A DNA stretch of 64,000 nt. Origin: an uncultured Winogradskyella sp. GTDB taxonomy: Bacteria > Bacteroidota > Bacteroidia > Flavobacteriales > Flavobacteriaceae. Positions 8,551 to 17,964 of the stretch are shown here, in pieces. The notes under the pieces were generated by a model, which had not been told where the DNA came from, ran no database searches, and worked only from the letters and a program-made list of their open reading frames with translations. Made by a program: the position numbers and the translations under genes. How positions within the stretch are numbered: position 1 is the first letter of the stretch; each line of letters starts with the position of its first letter. The stretch spans positions 248,001 through 312,000 of the forward strand of contig NZ_CANMIW010000003.1 in the NCBI RefSeq assembly GCF_947498005.1, written 5' to 3'.

Positions 8551-11500
8551 CTATTCTACGAGTAACTTTTTTGTTACGTTATTTCGTTCATCTACGAACT
8601 TTACAAAGTATACTCCAGCTTGGAATGATCTAATATCAATAGTCGTTGTTGTTGAAGGATTCATTTCTTCATTAAAAATTTGAGCCGTATGAACTAATTT
8701 ACCGGTAATATCAAAGAATTGAATATTAGACACTTCTAATCCACCTGAAAGTTTCACATTAACTTCGTTAAAAGCTGGATTAGGATAAACAACCAATTCT
8801 ACATTTTCACTATCGATTGGATTATCTGATTCCGTAGTACAAGTTAAATCTACTTCAACTCTAACCGTTGCTTCATCAAAATCTAATGCATTAAATACCG
8901 TAACTATATAATCTGTAGTTTCTGATGGAGATACTTCAATAGATTGAGTTGTCTCTCCCGTATTCCAAACGTAGTCATCTCCACCTGTTGCTGTTAAGGT
9001 TACAACATCGTTAACACAAATAAACATATCATCACCAGCATCTGCTATTACCGGGTTAAGTACATTAACTGTTACTTGTTTTTCATCGTAACAATCACCT
9101 ACATAACCTCGTACTTCATATGTAGTTGTAATAGTAGGACTTACTGCAATGTTTGGCTGTGTGGCACCATTATTCCACTCATAACTATTAGCTCCTGAAG
9201 CTGAAAGGGTAATAAAATCACCATTTAAAATATCGACATTGTCACCGTTAGAAATAACAACTTCTGGACTAGGATCTACGTAGACAGTAACCGAATCTGA
9301 ATCTTGTTGTTCCCCTTGAGTAACAATAACATTATACGTTGTTGTGGATATAGGAGAAACGATGATTGATTGCGATGTTTCACCAGTACTCCATGAATAA
9401 CTATCTCCTTGGTTAGCTGTTAATACTACTTCATAGCTTAAGTTATCACATATGTATTCATCAGTACCCGCAGAAGCAATAAATAACGGTTCAACTGTTA
9501 CTGTAATTTCTTGTGGCTGACTATCACATGAGTTTGAAGATCCAACTACAGTGTAGGTTGTGGTTTGGGTCGGGTTAACGGTAAGAGAACTTGTTGTATC
9601 TCCAGTGTTCCATAGATAAGTTACAGCTCCACTTACACTCAAAGTCGCACTCTCTCCTTCAATTATATATATATTTTCGCTTACACTAATTTCTGGTATA
9701 TCATTAACCGTAATTACAACACTATCCGTATCAGAGTTTCCAAATTCATCATAAACAGTAACCGTATAACTTGTTGTTTCATTTGGTGTAACCGTAATTG
9801 ATGCATCAGTGTTGCCAGTATTCCATAAGTAGCTTATTCCGCCAGAAGCATTCAAGGTTACACTTTCACCAATACATATTGAAACATCATTACCTGCATC
9901 AGCAATTATTTCGGGTATAACGATTACAGTAACTACCGCTTGACTTTGACAGCCTTCTGCTGTATAACCTATAGCAAAATAAGTCGTTGTTTGCGTAGGA
10001 CTGACAGTAATTGTCTCTGTCGATTCACCAGTACTCCAAATGTATGTTTCCGCACCAGTTACAAATAGAGTTGTGCTGTCACCTTCAATAATTTCTACAT
10101 CTTCAGATATAGTTAAAGTAGGTAACTCGTTTACAGTTACAGTAACACTGTCCGTATCCGAATTTCCAAAATTATCTGAAACAGTTACAGTATAAACTGT
10201 CGTTTCTGTTGGCGAAAATGATTGAGAAGCACCAGTTGCTCCTGTATTCCATACATAGTTATCTCCTCCAGTTGCTGTAATTACAACACTTTCTCCAATA
10301 CAAATTGATACATCATTACCAGCATTAGCATCAATCTGAGGTATAACAGTAACGGTAACTTGTAATTCTTCACTTGCACAACTATTAGATGAATAACCTG
10401 TTACAGAATACGTAGTTGTTTGTCCAGGGCTAACTTCTATTACGTTAGAAGTTTGACCAGTACTCCAAACATACTGATCTGCTCCATTTACAACTAAAGT
10501 AGTACTTTCACCAGTATAAATAGATACATCTTCACTAAGTGTTACTGTAGTCATATCGGGTACGGTAACAATAACACTATCTGTGTCCATATTTCCATAT
10601 TCATCAGAAACAACTACAGAATATGATGTTGTTTGTGTTGGATTAACCGTAATTGAAGCACTAGTTTCTCCTGTGCTCCATAAGTAATATAAACTTCCTG
10701 AGGCAGTAAGAGTTACACTTTCACCATTACAAATTGCAACATTAGACCCTGCATCTGCAATAACAATTGACGCAACAACAACTATAACTTCCTCGGTAAT
10801 TTGACATCCGTTTTCTGAGTAACCAGTTACACTATATGTGGTTGATTCTATAGGAGATACTGAAATCATATCCGAGGTTTCTCCTGTACTCCATAAATAT
10901 GAATCCGCTCCACTAACAACGATATCAGCACTTTCACCTTCAAGAATTGTAATTTCATCAATTAAATTAATTGTAGGTAAATCATTAACGATTACGGTAA
11001 CACTATCAGTATCAGAATTACCATAATTATCACTTACCTCAACAGTATAGGTTGTTGTCACTTCTGGGTTTAATATTATGGAAGCATTATTTTGTCCTGT
11101 ATTCCAAGAGTAATTAGTTCCTCCAGTTGCATTTAAAGTCACAAATTCTCCATAACAAATTTCTACATCCATTCCTGCATCAGCTATTACTTCAGGAATT
11201 ACTGTCACAACAATTTGTTCCGTAATTTCACATCCTTCTATGGAATAACCCGTTACTGAATACGTAGTAGTTACAGCGGGTGTTACAATTATTTCATTTG
11301 TATTTTCCCCTGTATTCCATAAGTATGTATCTGCACCATTGGCAACCAAGGTTGTACTTTCTCCTTCGTTAATAAGTACATCATCACCAACATTTATACT
11401 TGGTAGTTCATTTACAGTTACTGTGATGTCATCTGAATCTGAATTTCCGTAATCATCTGTAGCTGTAACAGTATATGTAGTATCTTCAATTGGGTTAACT

Positions 11501-14500
11501 GTAATTGATGCACCAATTTCCCCATTACTCCATTGATAAGTAGTTCCACCTGAAGCCGTAAGTGTCACGGTTTCTCCTGCACATATTGATAAATCAAAAC
11601 CAGCATCTGCAACTATCTGAGGTATTACCGTTATTGTAACTTCGGATGTAGCTTCACATCCATTTAATAGATAACCAGTAACAGAATAAGTAGTTGTTTC
11701 TGTTGGTGTTACCGTAATAGACGTAGTGTTGTCACCAGTATTCCATAAATACGAATCTCCTCCAGAAACTTCAAGAGTAGTAGATTCGCCGATAATAATA
11801 ACTAAATCTTCAGTTAATACAATTTCCGGAGTTGGTAAAACAGTTACTTCTACATCATCTGAATGAGAACATGTGCCATTAGAAACTTCTACTGTATAAA
11901 TTGTGTTTTCATTTGGGTTTACAGTAATCGATTCTGTAGTTTCTCCTGTATTCCATAAAAATATATTTCCTTCAATCCCAGTAGCTGTTAGTGTTACAGA
12001 TTCACCATTACATATTATTTGATCTTCACCAGCATCAGCCGTTGGTATAGGGTTTACAATGATAGTTACATCGTCAGTATCAGAATTTCCATAGTCATCT
12101 GTAACGGTTACAGTGTAAGTAGTATCTTCAGTAGGTGTAAATGTTGGAAACGCACCTTCATCTCCTGTATTCCATACATAACCAGTTCCTCCAGAAGCAT
12201 TTAATGTGATGCTATCTCCTATACATATTGAAGTGTCTTCTCCTGCGTTAGCTTCAAGTAACTCTACAACATTAACTGTAATTTCTGAAAAATTTTCACA
12301 TCCATATTCTGAAGTCCCTACAACAGAATACGTTGTAGTAACATCTGGAGTTACGGTAATTTCTGGAGTTATTTCTGTAGTATTCCATAAATATTCAACA
12401 CCACCACTTGCTGTAAGGGTTGCTGAATTACCAATCATTATAAATATATCATCACCAATAGTAATATTTGGTAACTCTATAACATAGATAGTAACACTAT
12501 CTGTACTTGTGTAACCATAGTCATCTTCTGCAGTAACCGTATATGTCGTTGTTAATGTAGGATTAACGATAATTTCAGAACCTTCTTCTCCATTATCCCA
12601 AGTATATGTAGAACCACCTGCAGCATTTAATGTAACAGATTCTCCACTACAAACCGTTACGTCTTCACCTGCATATGCTACAACTTCTGGTATTACCGTT
12701 ACTGTTACGTTAACAGAGCTCGTACAGCCATTAACTCCAACAGAACTCACACTGTAAACTTCTGTAGAAATTGGACTAACTGTAATAGAATCCGTAATTT
12801 CCCCTGTGCTCCATTGATAATTATCACTACCACTCACTGTTAATAAAGTAGATTCACCTTCAACAATTACTATATCTTCTGAAATTATTAAATCAGGTGC
12901 TTCGTTTACAAAAATTGTTACGTCGTCTGTACTTGTACAATTATTAGAACTAACTTCTACTGAATATGTAGTTTCTACAGTAGGACTAACTTCTATAGAT
13001 TCTGTTGTTTCTCCATTACTCCACAAATAAGAAGTTCCTCCTGAAGCTGTTAAGAAAATAGTAGAACCTTCACATATCGTCTGATCTTCTCCAGCATTTG
13101 CAACTGGTAATTCATTAACGTTTACTGTAACGCTTGCATCAACAGAATTACCTTGATCATCTGAAATTGTAACTAAATAAGTTGTTGTTTCTGTTGGTGT
13201 TACATCGATTGATGGCGTTATCTCTCCATTATCCCATAAATAATTTAATCCACCAGATGCGGTTAACGTAGTTGTTTCACCAATACAAATATCAAAATCT
13301 TCTCCTGCAGTAGCCGAAGAGAGTGAATCAAAAAAAAACGTTAATGCAAAATTATCAACAGCAACAACACTGCCTGTTCCACCATTCCCACTGTAATAGG
13401 TTATTACAAAATCATAAGTTCCTTCTTCAACTAAATATGGTTCAAAATTTAAACCAACGTGTCCGTTTGGTAATCCTGCATAAATAGGATCACTTTCTAT
13501 CCAGTTACCACTTGATGGTCCTGTCCACGTAACACCAACACTTTCTACTGCAGAGGTATCATCACCACCTTCTGGTATACATCTAAAGTTGATATATTCA
13601 CTTTCATTTTCTAAATTAATATCAGTATCTCCAATAATATCATGTATAATTACATCTGTATCTGCATTGTATAAGGGATATGTTCCAAAAAAATCATCAA
13701 CAACAGTGATTGATGAGCTATCTGAAAATCCGCCATCATTAGCAGTAAACGTAATAGTTACTTCTCCAACCATTAATGCTGTAACGTTTCCATCTTCATC
13801 AACTGTAGCAATAGTGTCGTCACTACTACTCCATATTCCAGAAATATCAGATGTGTTAGATGGAAAAAATTCTGTTGTTAATTGCAAGTTATTTCCTAAT
13901 TCAATATTCGAAGTTTCAGGTGTTACTATAACAGATTCTAATGGAATTACAACATTTGTAACTGTTATAATTGCATCATCAGTAAAATCGCCATCACTTG
14001 TAGTAAAAGTTATAGTTACCTCTCCTTCAGAAACTGGTGATACTATTCCACTTTGACTAACAGTTGCAATAGATTCATCACTACTACTCCATGTTCCATT
14101 TTGATTAGTAGCGTCTGAAGGCAAAAAAGTTGCAGATAAGCTTGCTGTATCAGGTATATTAATCGTTGCTGTCTCTGGTGTTACTTCTACACCTGTGACA
14201 TCAATAATTTCGACACCATTGAGATCTATTTCATTCAAATATTCCTCTACACCAACATATCCACTTGGCCAAACTAGGCTAGAAATATCATCATCTGCAG
14301 CATATCCTCTAGATGCTTTCCAAACATCTGGCATCCCATCATTATTTGTATCAAAACTCGCTGGTCTTGTATTTTCTGGAACGACAGGGTAAGGAATTAA
14401 TGCTTTCGCATCATAATAACTACCAGCATATGTATCATTTTGAATCATTAAGATATCTTGAGCATCTTTATCATCATTGTAAGGGTAAATAGTTCCGTTT

Positions 14501-15624
14501 GCATTCAGTGTTTTGTCTGCACCAACATCCAACAGTATATCTTCATAAAGTTGATGTGCCGTTTTTATTGGATAACTATGACCCACGATTGGGAAGGCAA
14601 CTGAAGTAAAATATTGGCTTGGCACTTGAGTGTTTTCCGTTAAATGAGATCCTGCAAAAACAGTCCACATATCACTATCATCTGTTTGAGGAGTTTCTCG
14701 TTGGCCAGTAACTATACTACCTGCTGAATATATGAGCGGATTATCCGAGGCTTGCGTTTGAACTTTTTGTAACCATGTACCAATATAGCCATCTCCAAAC
14801 CATCCTGGTTTTCTAATTCCGTTTACTGATGTTTTGTAGTAGTTATTTATAACATTGTAAGTTCCCTCACCTGATACTCTAATTAGTCTATATTTCCAGT
14901 TATATACAAGATTATTAATTATATCATATTGTCCATCTCCTTTTGGATTTGGAAATCTATGGGATATATTACTGAATACATTATTAACAAAAGTAAAATC
15001 ACCTATAAGATTATCTGTACCCAAAATACTACCCGTTTTACTATCTTGGAAAAAACAGTGCTGCATAGTCATATCTGACATAGGTCTTGAACTTGAAGCT
15101 AAACTTCCAGATTCATCTCCTCCATGACTAAAAGTACAATGGTCTATTATAATATTATTACCACCTGTAAGCCAAACTGCATCTTGATAACTATTTATAC
15201 CTCCTCTGAAACGTATATAACGAATGATTACATTACTTACGTTTGTAAACATAAATTCTGTTGTAATAAGAGTAATTCCACCTGCTGGAGCTGATTGACC
15301 AGCTATTGTAATATTATCATACTCTGGCCCTGTAATTATTGGTGTATAAGCCCCTTGACTCGTTGCATCTATTTCTCCACTTACATCAAAAACAATTATT
15401 CGAGGTCCAGGTGTTTGAATCGCTTCACGTAAACCTCCTGGTGCATCCCAATCTAAAGTTGTAACATGTATAACTTGGCCACCACGTCCACCAGTGGAAT
15501 ATGCACCAGCACCTTTAGCGGTAGGAAACGCTAATTGCTGAGCATTTAGGCTAGAAAAAATAAAGAATAATATTAATATTGGTATATAACCGATGTAGTT
15601 CAGGGTAATTTTAGGAGCTCTCAT
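8551..15624 (-). CDS. Giant T9SS-secreted pectate-lyase-like protein with BIG2 and 21 Ig-like modules
   Basis: A 2357-residue protein. Order: signal peptide (about 1-28, ending SSLNAQ). Pectate-lyase-like right-handed beta-helix (about 30-440) with NNIIIDHCTFSHGGDES (candidate Ca ligands D161 and D170) and SHRFPN with the candidate catalytic Arg R223, as in family PL1. A Ca-binding-like NNDGMPDVW stretch near 427. Two BIG2-like domains (about 475-645). A jelly-roll-like segment (about 645-768). Twenty-one modules of about 71 residues (771-2269). A type A T9SS sorting domain from I2270 (VYPNPAFNEV, ending KKLLVE). It is predicted to be surface-attached or secreted, cleaving uronate polysaccharide by beta-elimination. 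It lies antisense inside the polysaccharide locus, divergent from the 16091 gene. Confidence 0.85.
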   Translation of the reverse strand: MRAPKITLNYIGYIPILILFFIFSSLNAQQLAFPTAKGAGAYSTGGRGGQVIHVTTLDWDAPGGLREAIQTPGPRIIVFDVSGEIDATSQGAYTPIITGPEYDNITIAGQSAPAGGITLITTEFMFTNVSNVIIRYIRFRGGINSYQDAVWLTGGNNIIIDHCTFSHGGDESGSLASSSRPMSDMTMQHCFFQDSKTGSILGTDNLIGDFTFVNNVFSNISHRFPNPKGDGQYDIINNLVYNWKYRLIRVSGEGTYNVINNYYKTSVNGIRKPGWFGDGYIGTWLQKVQTQASDNPLIYSAGSIVTGQRETPQTDDSDMWTVFAGSHLTENTQVPSQYFTSVAFPIVGHSYPIKTAHQLYEDILLDVGADKTLNANGTIYPYNDDKDAQDILMIQNDTYAGSYYDAKALIPYPVVPENTRPASFDTNNDGMPDVWKASRGYAADDDISSLVWPSGYVGVEEYLNEIDLNGVEIIDVTGVEVTPETATINIPDTASLSATFLPSDATNQNGTWSSSDESIATVSQSGIVSPVSEGEVTITFTTSDGDFTDDAIITVTNVVIPLESVIVTPETSNIELGNNLQLTTEFFPSNTSDISGIWSSSDDTIATVDEDGNVTALMVGEVTITFTANDGGFSDSSSITVVDDFFGTYPLYNADTDVIIHDIIGDTDINLENESEYINFRCIPEGGDDTSAVESVGVTWTGPSSGNWIESDPIYAGLPNGHVGLNFEPYLVEEGTYDFVITYYSGNGGTGSVVAVDNFALTFFFDSLSSATAGEDFDICIGETTTLTASGGLNYLWDNGEITPSIDVTPTETTTYLVTISDDQGNSVDASVTVNVNELPVANAGEDQTICEGSTIFLTASGGTSYLWSNGETTESIEVSPTVETTYSVEVSSNNCTSTDDVTIFVNEAPDLIISEDIVIVEGESTLLTVSGSDNYQWSTGEITDSITVSPISTEVYSVSSVGVNGCTSSVNVTVTVIPEVVAYAGEDVTVCSGESVTLNAAGGSTYTWDNGEEGSEIIVNPTLTTTYTVTAEDDYGYTSTDSVTIYVIELPNITIGDDIFIMIGNSATLTASGGVEYLWNTTEITPEITVTPDVTTTYSVVGTSEYGCENFSEITVNVVELLEANAGEDTSICIGDSITLNASGGTGYVWNTGDEGAFPTFTPTEDTTYTVTVTDDYGNSDTDDVTIIVNPIPTADAGEDQIICNGESVTLTATGIEGNIFLWNTGETTESITVNPNENTIYTVEVSNGTCSHSDDVEVTVLPTPEIVLTEDLVIIIGESTTLEVSGGDSYLWNTGDNTTSITVTPTETTTYSVTGYLLNGCEATSEVTITVIPQIVADAGFDLSICAGETVTLTASGGTTYQWSNGEIGASITVNPIEDTTYTVTATDDYGNSDSDDITVTVNELPSINVGDDVLINEGESTTLVANGADTYLWNTGENTNEIIVTPAVTTTYSVTGYSIEGCEITEQIVVTVIPEVIADAGMDVEICYGEFVTLNATGGTNYSWNTGQNNASIILNPEVTTTYTVEVSDNYGNSDTDSVTVIVNDLPTINLIDEITILEGESADIVVSGADSYLWSTGETSDMISVSPIESTTYSVTGYSENGCQITEEVIVVVASIVIADAGSNVAICNGESVTLTASGSLYYLWSTGETSASITVNPTQTTSYSVVVSDEYGNMDTDSVIVTVPDMTTVTLSEDVSIYTGESTTLVVNGADQYVWSTGQTSNVIEVSPGQTTTYSVTGYSSNSCASEELQVTVTVIPQIDANAGNDVSICIGESVVITATGGDNYVWNTGATGASQSFSPTETTVYTVTVSDNFGNSDTDSVTVTVNELPTLTISEDVEIIEGDSTTLFVTGAETYIWSTGESTETITVSPTQTTTYFAIGYTAEGCQSQAVVTVIVIPEIIADAGNDVSICIGESVTLNASGGISYLWNTGNTDASITVTPNETTSYTVTVYDEFGNSDTDSVVITVNDIPEISVSENIYIIEGESATLSVSGAVTYLWNTGDTTSSLTVNPTQTTTYTVVGSSNSCDSQPQEITVTVEPLFIASAGTDEYICDNLSYEVVLTANQGDSYSWSTGETSQSIIVSPISTTTYNVIVTQGEQQDSDSVTVYVDPSPEVVISNGDNVDILNGDFITLSASGANSYEWNNGATQPNIAVSPTITTTYEVRGYVGDCYDEKQVTVNVLNPVIADAGDDMFICVNDVVTLTATGGDDYVWNTGETTQSIEVSPSETTDYIVTVFNALDFDEATVRVEVDLTCTTESDNPIDSENVELVVYPNPAFNEVNVKLSGGLEVSNIQFFDITGKLVHTAQIFNEEMNPSTTTTIDIRSFQAGVYFVKFVDERNNVTKKLLVE
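8818..13314 (-). repeat. Array of 21 Ig-like modules inside the PL1-like protein
   Basis: The translation splits into 21 units of about 70-72 residues. Type A (12 units) begins like ADAGEDVSIC and ends DSVTVTVN. Type B (9 units) begins like ISEDVEIIEGEST and has SVTGYSxxGC before VTVIPEI. Both share YLWNTGE, a xSITVxPTxTTTY strand and a C-terminal VTV strand. From the N-terminus the order is A A B A B A A B, then strict A-B alternation to a final A, so the evolving unit is an A-B pair of about 142 residues (426 nt). DNA copies are diverged, so this is an old expansion, not a recent tandem array. Confidence 0.8.
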
Positions 15625-16090
15625 AAATTTTTAGGGAACATTTTTAATTAACATAAGTAAATATTGCAAGCTATAAAATAAAAATGTTTTTCAAGGTTTA
15701 AACGCTAAATTATTCGACAAAGCGCAGTTAATTGTTATTTTTTTCGACCAAACGCATGTTTAAGTAGGGAAAAACATACAGAACTAAAGTGGAATTTTTT
15801 GTTTAATTATATACGATTACAAAATACTTTTGGATTATACTATATTAAACTTTAACACTTTATCGGATTTTTTTACAAAAATAAAAAGCTAAATAAGGTA
15901 TTTACAATACATTAATTATAGTTATACAGAGTTATTAACAAACATGAACGATTTCTTATAAATTGTCATAAGAATGCATAATATTTCAGTATACTTTGAT
16001 AGAACACCACTTTATAATTTCAATAAAGTTGGTTTATTAATATTAAAATTTGTTTTTTTGAACTTTTAATCTCTTATTTTTTAAAATAGC
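15625..16090. other. Divergent intergenic region with two 14-nt direct repeats
   Basis: A 466-nt AT-rich region between the giant lyase gene (minus) and the 16091 gene (plus). It holds no gene that I can support. Two imperfect direct repeats lie 30 nt apart: TTCGACAAAGCGCA (15713-15726) and TTCGACCAAACGCA (15743-15756), 12 of 14 identical. They sit just upstream of a weak lyase promoter (15667-15694), so an activator site for the lyase is plausible. On the other side TATACTTTG (15990-15998) is a weak -7 candidate for the 16091 gene. Confidence 0.5.
15667..15694 (-). promoter_or_regulatory. Candidate promoter of the giant lyase gene
   Basis: Read on the minus strand, TTGA (from 15694) is followed after 18 nt by TAGCTTG (15673-15667), a near match to the Bacteroidota -7 box. 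The spacing is right but both boxes are imperfect. Confidence 0.3.
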
Positions 16091-17707
16091 ATGAGAAAAT
16101 TACGAGTTGCTCTTATAACGTATTCATCTTACACTTTTGCATGGCAAGAAAGTTTGATACAAAACCTGATTAATTCTGATTTTTCTGAGATAGTTTTAGA
16201 TCTTAATTTTGAAGATGAATTTAAAGATTTAAAATATTTATATCATAATCTTCCATTCTTTTACAAATCTTATTTAAGACTAGATAATAAGCTTTTTAAT
16301 CCTGCTCCTTATGCCCTTTCAAAATCGTATAACAAGGAATCCTTAAAAAATACACCAACCTACTCTCTTTCAGGAGACAATAATCTTAATGAACTTAATG
16401 AGAGCAACATTGATATTATCCTTAATCTTACGGAGTTAGATCTTAAATACGATTTCGTTAACAAGAGTAAATATGGCATGTGGTTTCTAAATCATTGTGA
16501 TCTTGAAAAAGTAAATTTAAGACCATATGGGATATGGGAGTTATTGAATAAAAATCCAGAGAACGCAGGTGTATTGAGATTTATAAAAAAGGGTATGGAG
16601 CTTCCTGTAACTATTGATAAAACTTTCGCTTGTACAGATGGTCTTAGTTATAAAAGAAACATAAATGATATTTTGTGGCAAACGATGCCGTTAGTAGAAA
16701 ACAACATAAAACTTTTAGCATTTAACGAAGAACTATTTATTGAGAAAGTAAAATCAAACTCTAATATATATCCTGAAAAAGACATTAATCCATCTTTTAA
16801 AGCTCCTTCAAACTTAAAAACATTATTTTTTATATTGAATTTATATGGAAAGAAATTCTATCACTCCATAAAGAATAAATTCTATTTTAATCAATGGGCT
16901 TTAATTTTTTTAAACAATAAAAAAAAGGAAGACCCATTTAATTTAAAGAACTACAAAACAATATTACCTCCAAAGGATCGTTTTTGGGCTGATCCTTTCT
17001 TAATAAAACATAATGATAAAACTTATTTGTTTATTGAAGAGTTAATTTATAAAAATAAGCTTGGTCATTTATCTGTTATGGAAATTGATGATAATGGAAA
17101 TTACACAAAACCAGAAACTATACTTGTAAAAGACTATCATCTATCTTATCCCTTTGTTTTTGAAGAAAATGGAACGTATTACATGATTCCTGAAACTAGT
17201 GGCAATAATGATATTCAACTATACAAGGCTACAGAATTCCCATTAAAGTGGGAATTTGAAAGACTCATTATGAATAATGTTGTGGCAGTAGACACTACGC
17301 TGCACAAAGAAGGCGACACCTATTGGCTTTTCACAAATATGAAAAATCACAAAGGAGGATCGAAACATGTGGAACTTAACTTATTTTCTTCAAAATCTTT
17401 ATTTGCAGATCAATGGGAAGCCCATCCCTTAAATCCAATAGTGTCAGATGTAAAAAGTGCCAGACCTGCAGGTAAAATTTTTAGCAGCAATAACAAACTA
17501 TACAGACCTTCTCAAAATTGTTCTCATCATTATGGTTACGGTTTAAATATTTCTGAAATAACGGAATTAAGTAAAACTAAATTTAAAGAGAAATTAATAC
17601 ATGCTATAGAACCTAATTGGGATAAATCAGTAAATAGTACACATTCATTCAATTCTGCAGATCAACTTTATATTAGTGATATTAAAATTAAAAGGTTTCG
17701 CCTTTAA
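16091..17707 (+). CDS. GINT1-like protein with C-terminal GH43-like propeller
   Basis: A 538-residue protein in two parts. The N-terminal half (about 1-230) begins LRVALITYSSYTFAWQESLI and resembles a formyltransferase-like or Rossmann-type fold. The C-terminal half (from about residue 294) has KDRFWADPFLIKHNDKTYLF, YPFVFEENGTYYMIPE and DTYWLFTN, the repeated blade pattern of a five-bladed GH43-like propeller. This combination is known from glucosamine inositolphosphorylceramide transferase 1-like proteins, which occur in bacterial polysaccharide loci. The role in bacteria is not established; transfer of a sugar or formyl group to the polymer is my inference. It appears to be a single-gene transcription unit. 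Confidence 0.6.
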   Translation: MRKLRVALITYSSYTFAWQESLIQNLINSDFSEIVLDLNFEDEFKDLKYLYHNLPFFYKSYLRLDNKLFNPAPYALSKSYNKESLKNTPTYSLSGDNNLNELNESNIDIILNLTELDLKYDFVNKSKYGMWFLNHCDLEKVNLRPYGIWELLNKNPENAGVLRFIKKGMELPVTIDKTFACTDGLSYKRNINDILWQTMPLVENNIKLLAFNEELFIEKVKSNSNIYPEKDINPSFKAPSNLKTLFFILNLYGKKFYHSIKNKFYFNQWALIFLNNKKKEDPFNLKNYKTILPPKDRFWADPFLIKHNDKTYLFIEELIYKNKLGHLSVMEIDDNGNYTKPETILVKDYHLSYPFVFEENGTYYMIPETSGNNDIQLYKATEFPLKWEFERLIMNNVVAVDTTLHKEGDTYWLFTNMKNHKGGSKHVELNLFSSKSLFADQWEAHPLNPIVSDVKSARPAGKIFSSNNKLYRPSQNCSHHYGYGLNISEITELSKTKFKEKLIHAIEPNWDKSVNSTHSFNSADQLYISDIKIKRFRL

Positions 17708-17828
17708 AATCAGCAATTAAGTAAATAAAATTAACGATAAATGGTGTTTGTCCTTAAAAGTATGACGTTGATATAATAAAAAGACATTTAATGATTATTT
17801 TTTTTCATATTTGCGACTAATAATGATT

Positions 17829-17840
17829 AACCCAAATCTA
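17829..17840 (+). promoter_or_regulatory. ACCCAAATCTA leader motif (site 1)
   Basis: AACCCAAATCTA occurs 125 nt upstream of the flippase gene and 23 nt after a -7-like ATATTTGC (about 17808-17815). The 11-mer ACCCAAATCTA recurs exactly before the MBOAT gene at 49170, and nearly so at 21802. It may be a shared leader element; the function is unknown. Confidence 0.3.
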
Positions 17841-17964
17841 ATTCTTACTAGTATTTTAAAATGTTGTTTTGCGATAACCCTTCCATTTTATATTACTTTA
17901 TATCAACCGATTAGACTAACGTTATTAACTAAATATATCTAGACTGATAAATTAATAGTCTATT

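Noticed and set aside
8818..13314. Periodic DNA repeats that could suggest a CRISPR array or recent tandem duplication
   Set aside because: The period is about 210 nt in a single open frame, the copies are diverged at the DNA level, and there are no short identical repeats with unique spacers.
12206..14056. Long plus-strand reading frames (93 and 155 codons) opposite the giant lyase gene
   Set aside because: They are antisense shadows of the repetitive Ser/Thr-rich modules; composition is biased, no start context or domain is visible, and the minus frame is continuous over 7 kb.
17823..17942. A 39-codon frame before the flippase gene (MINPNLILTSILKCC start)
   Set aside because: It is short and AT-rich, has no recognisable similarity, and overlaps the ACCCAAAT leader motif; there is not enough support to call a gene.
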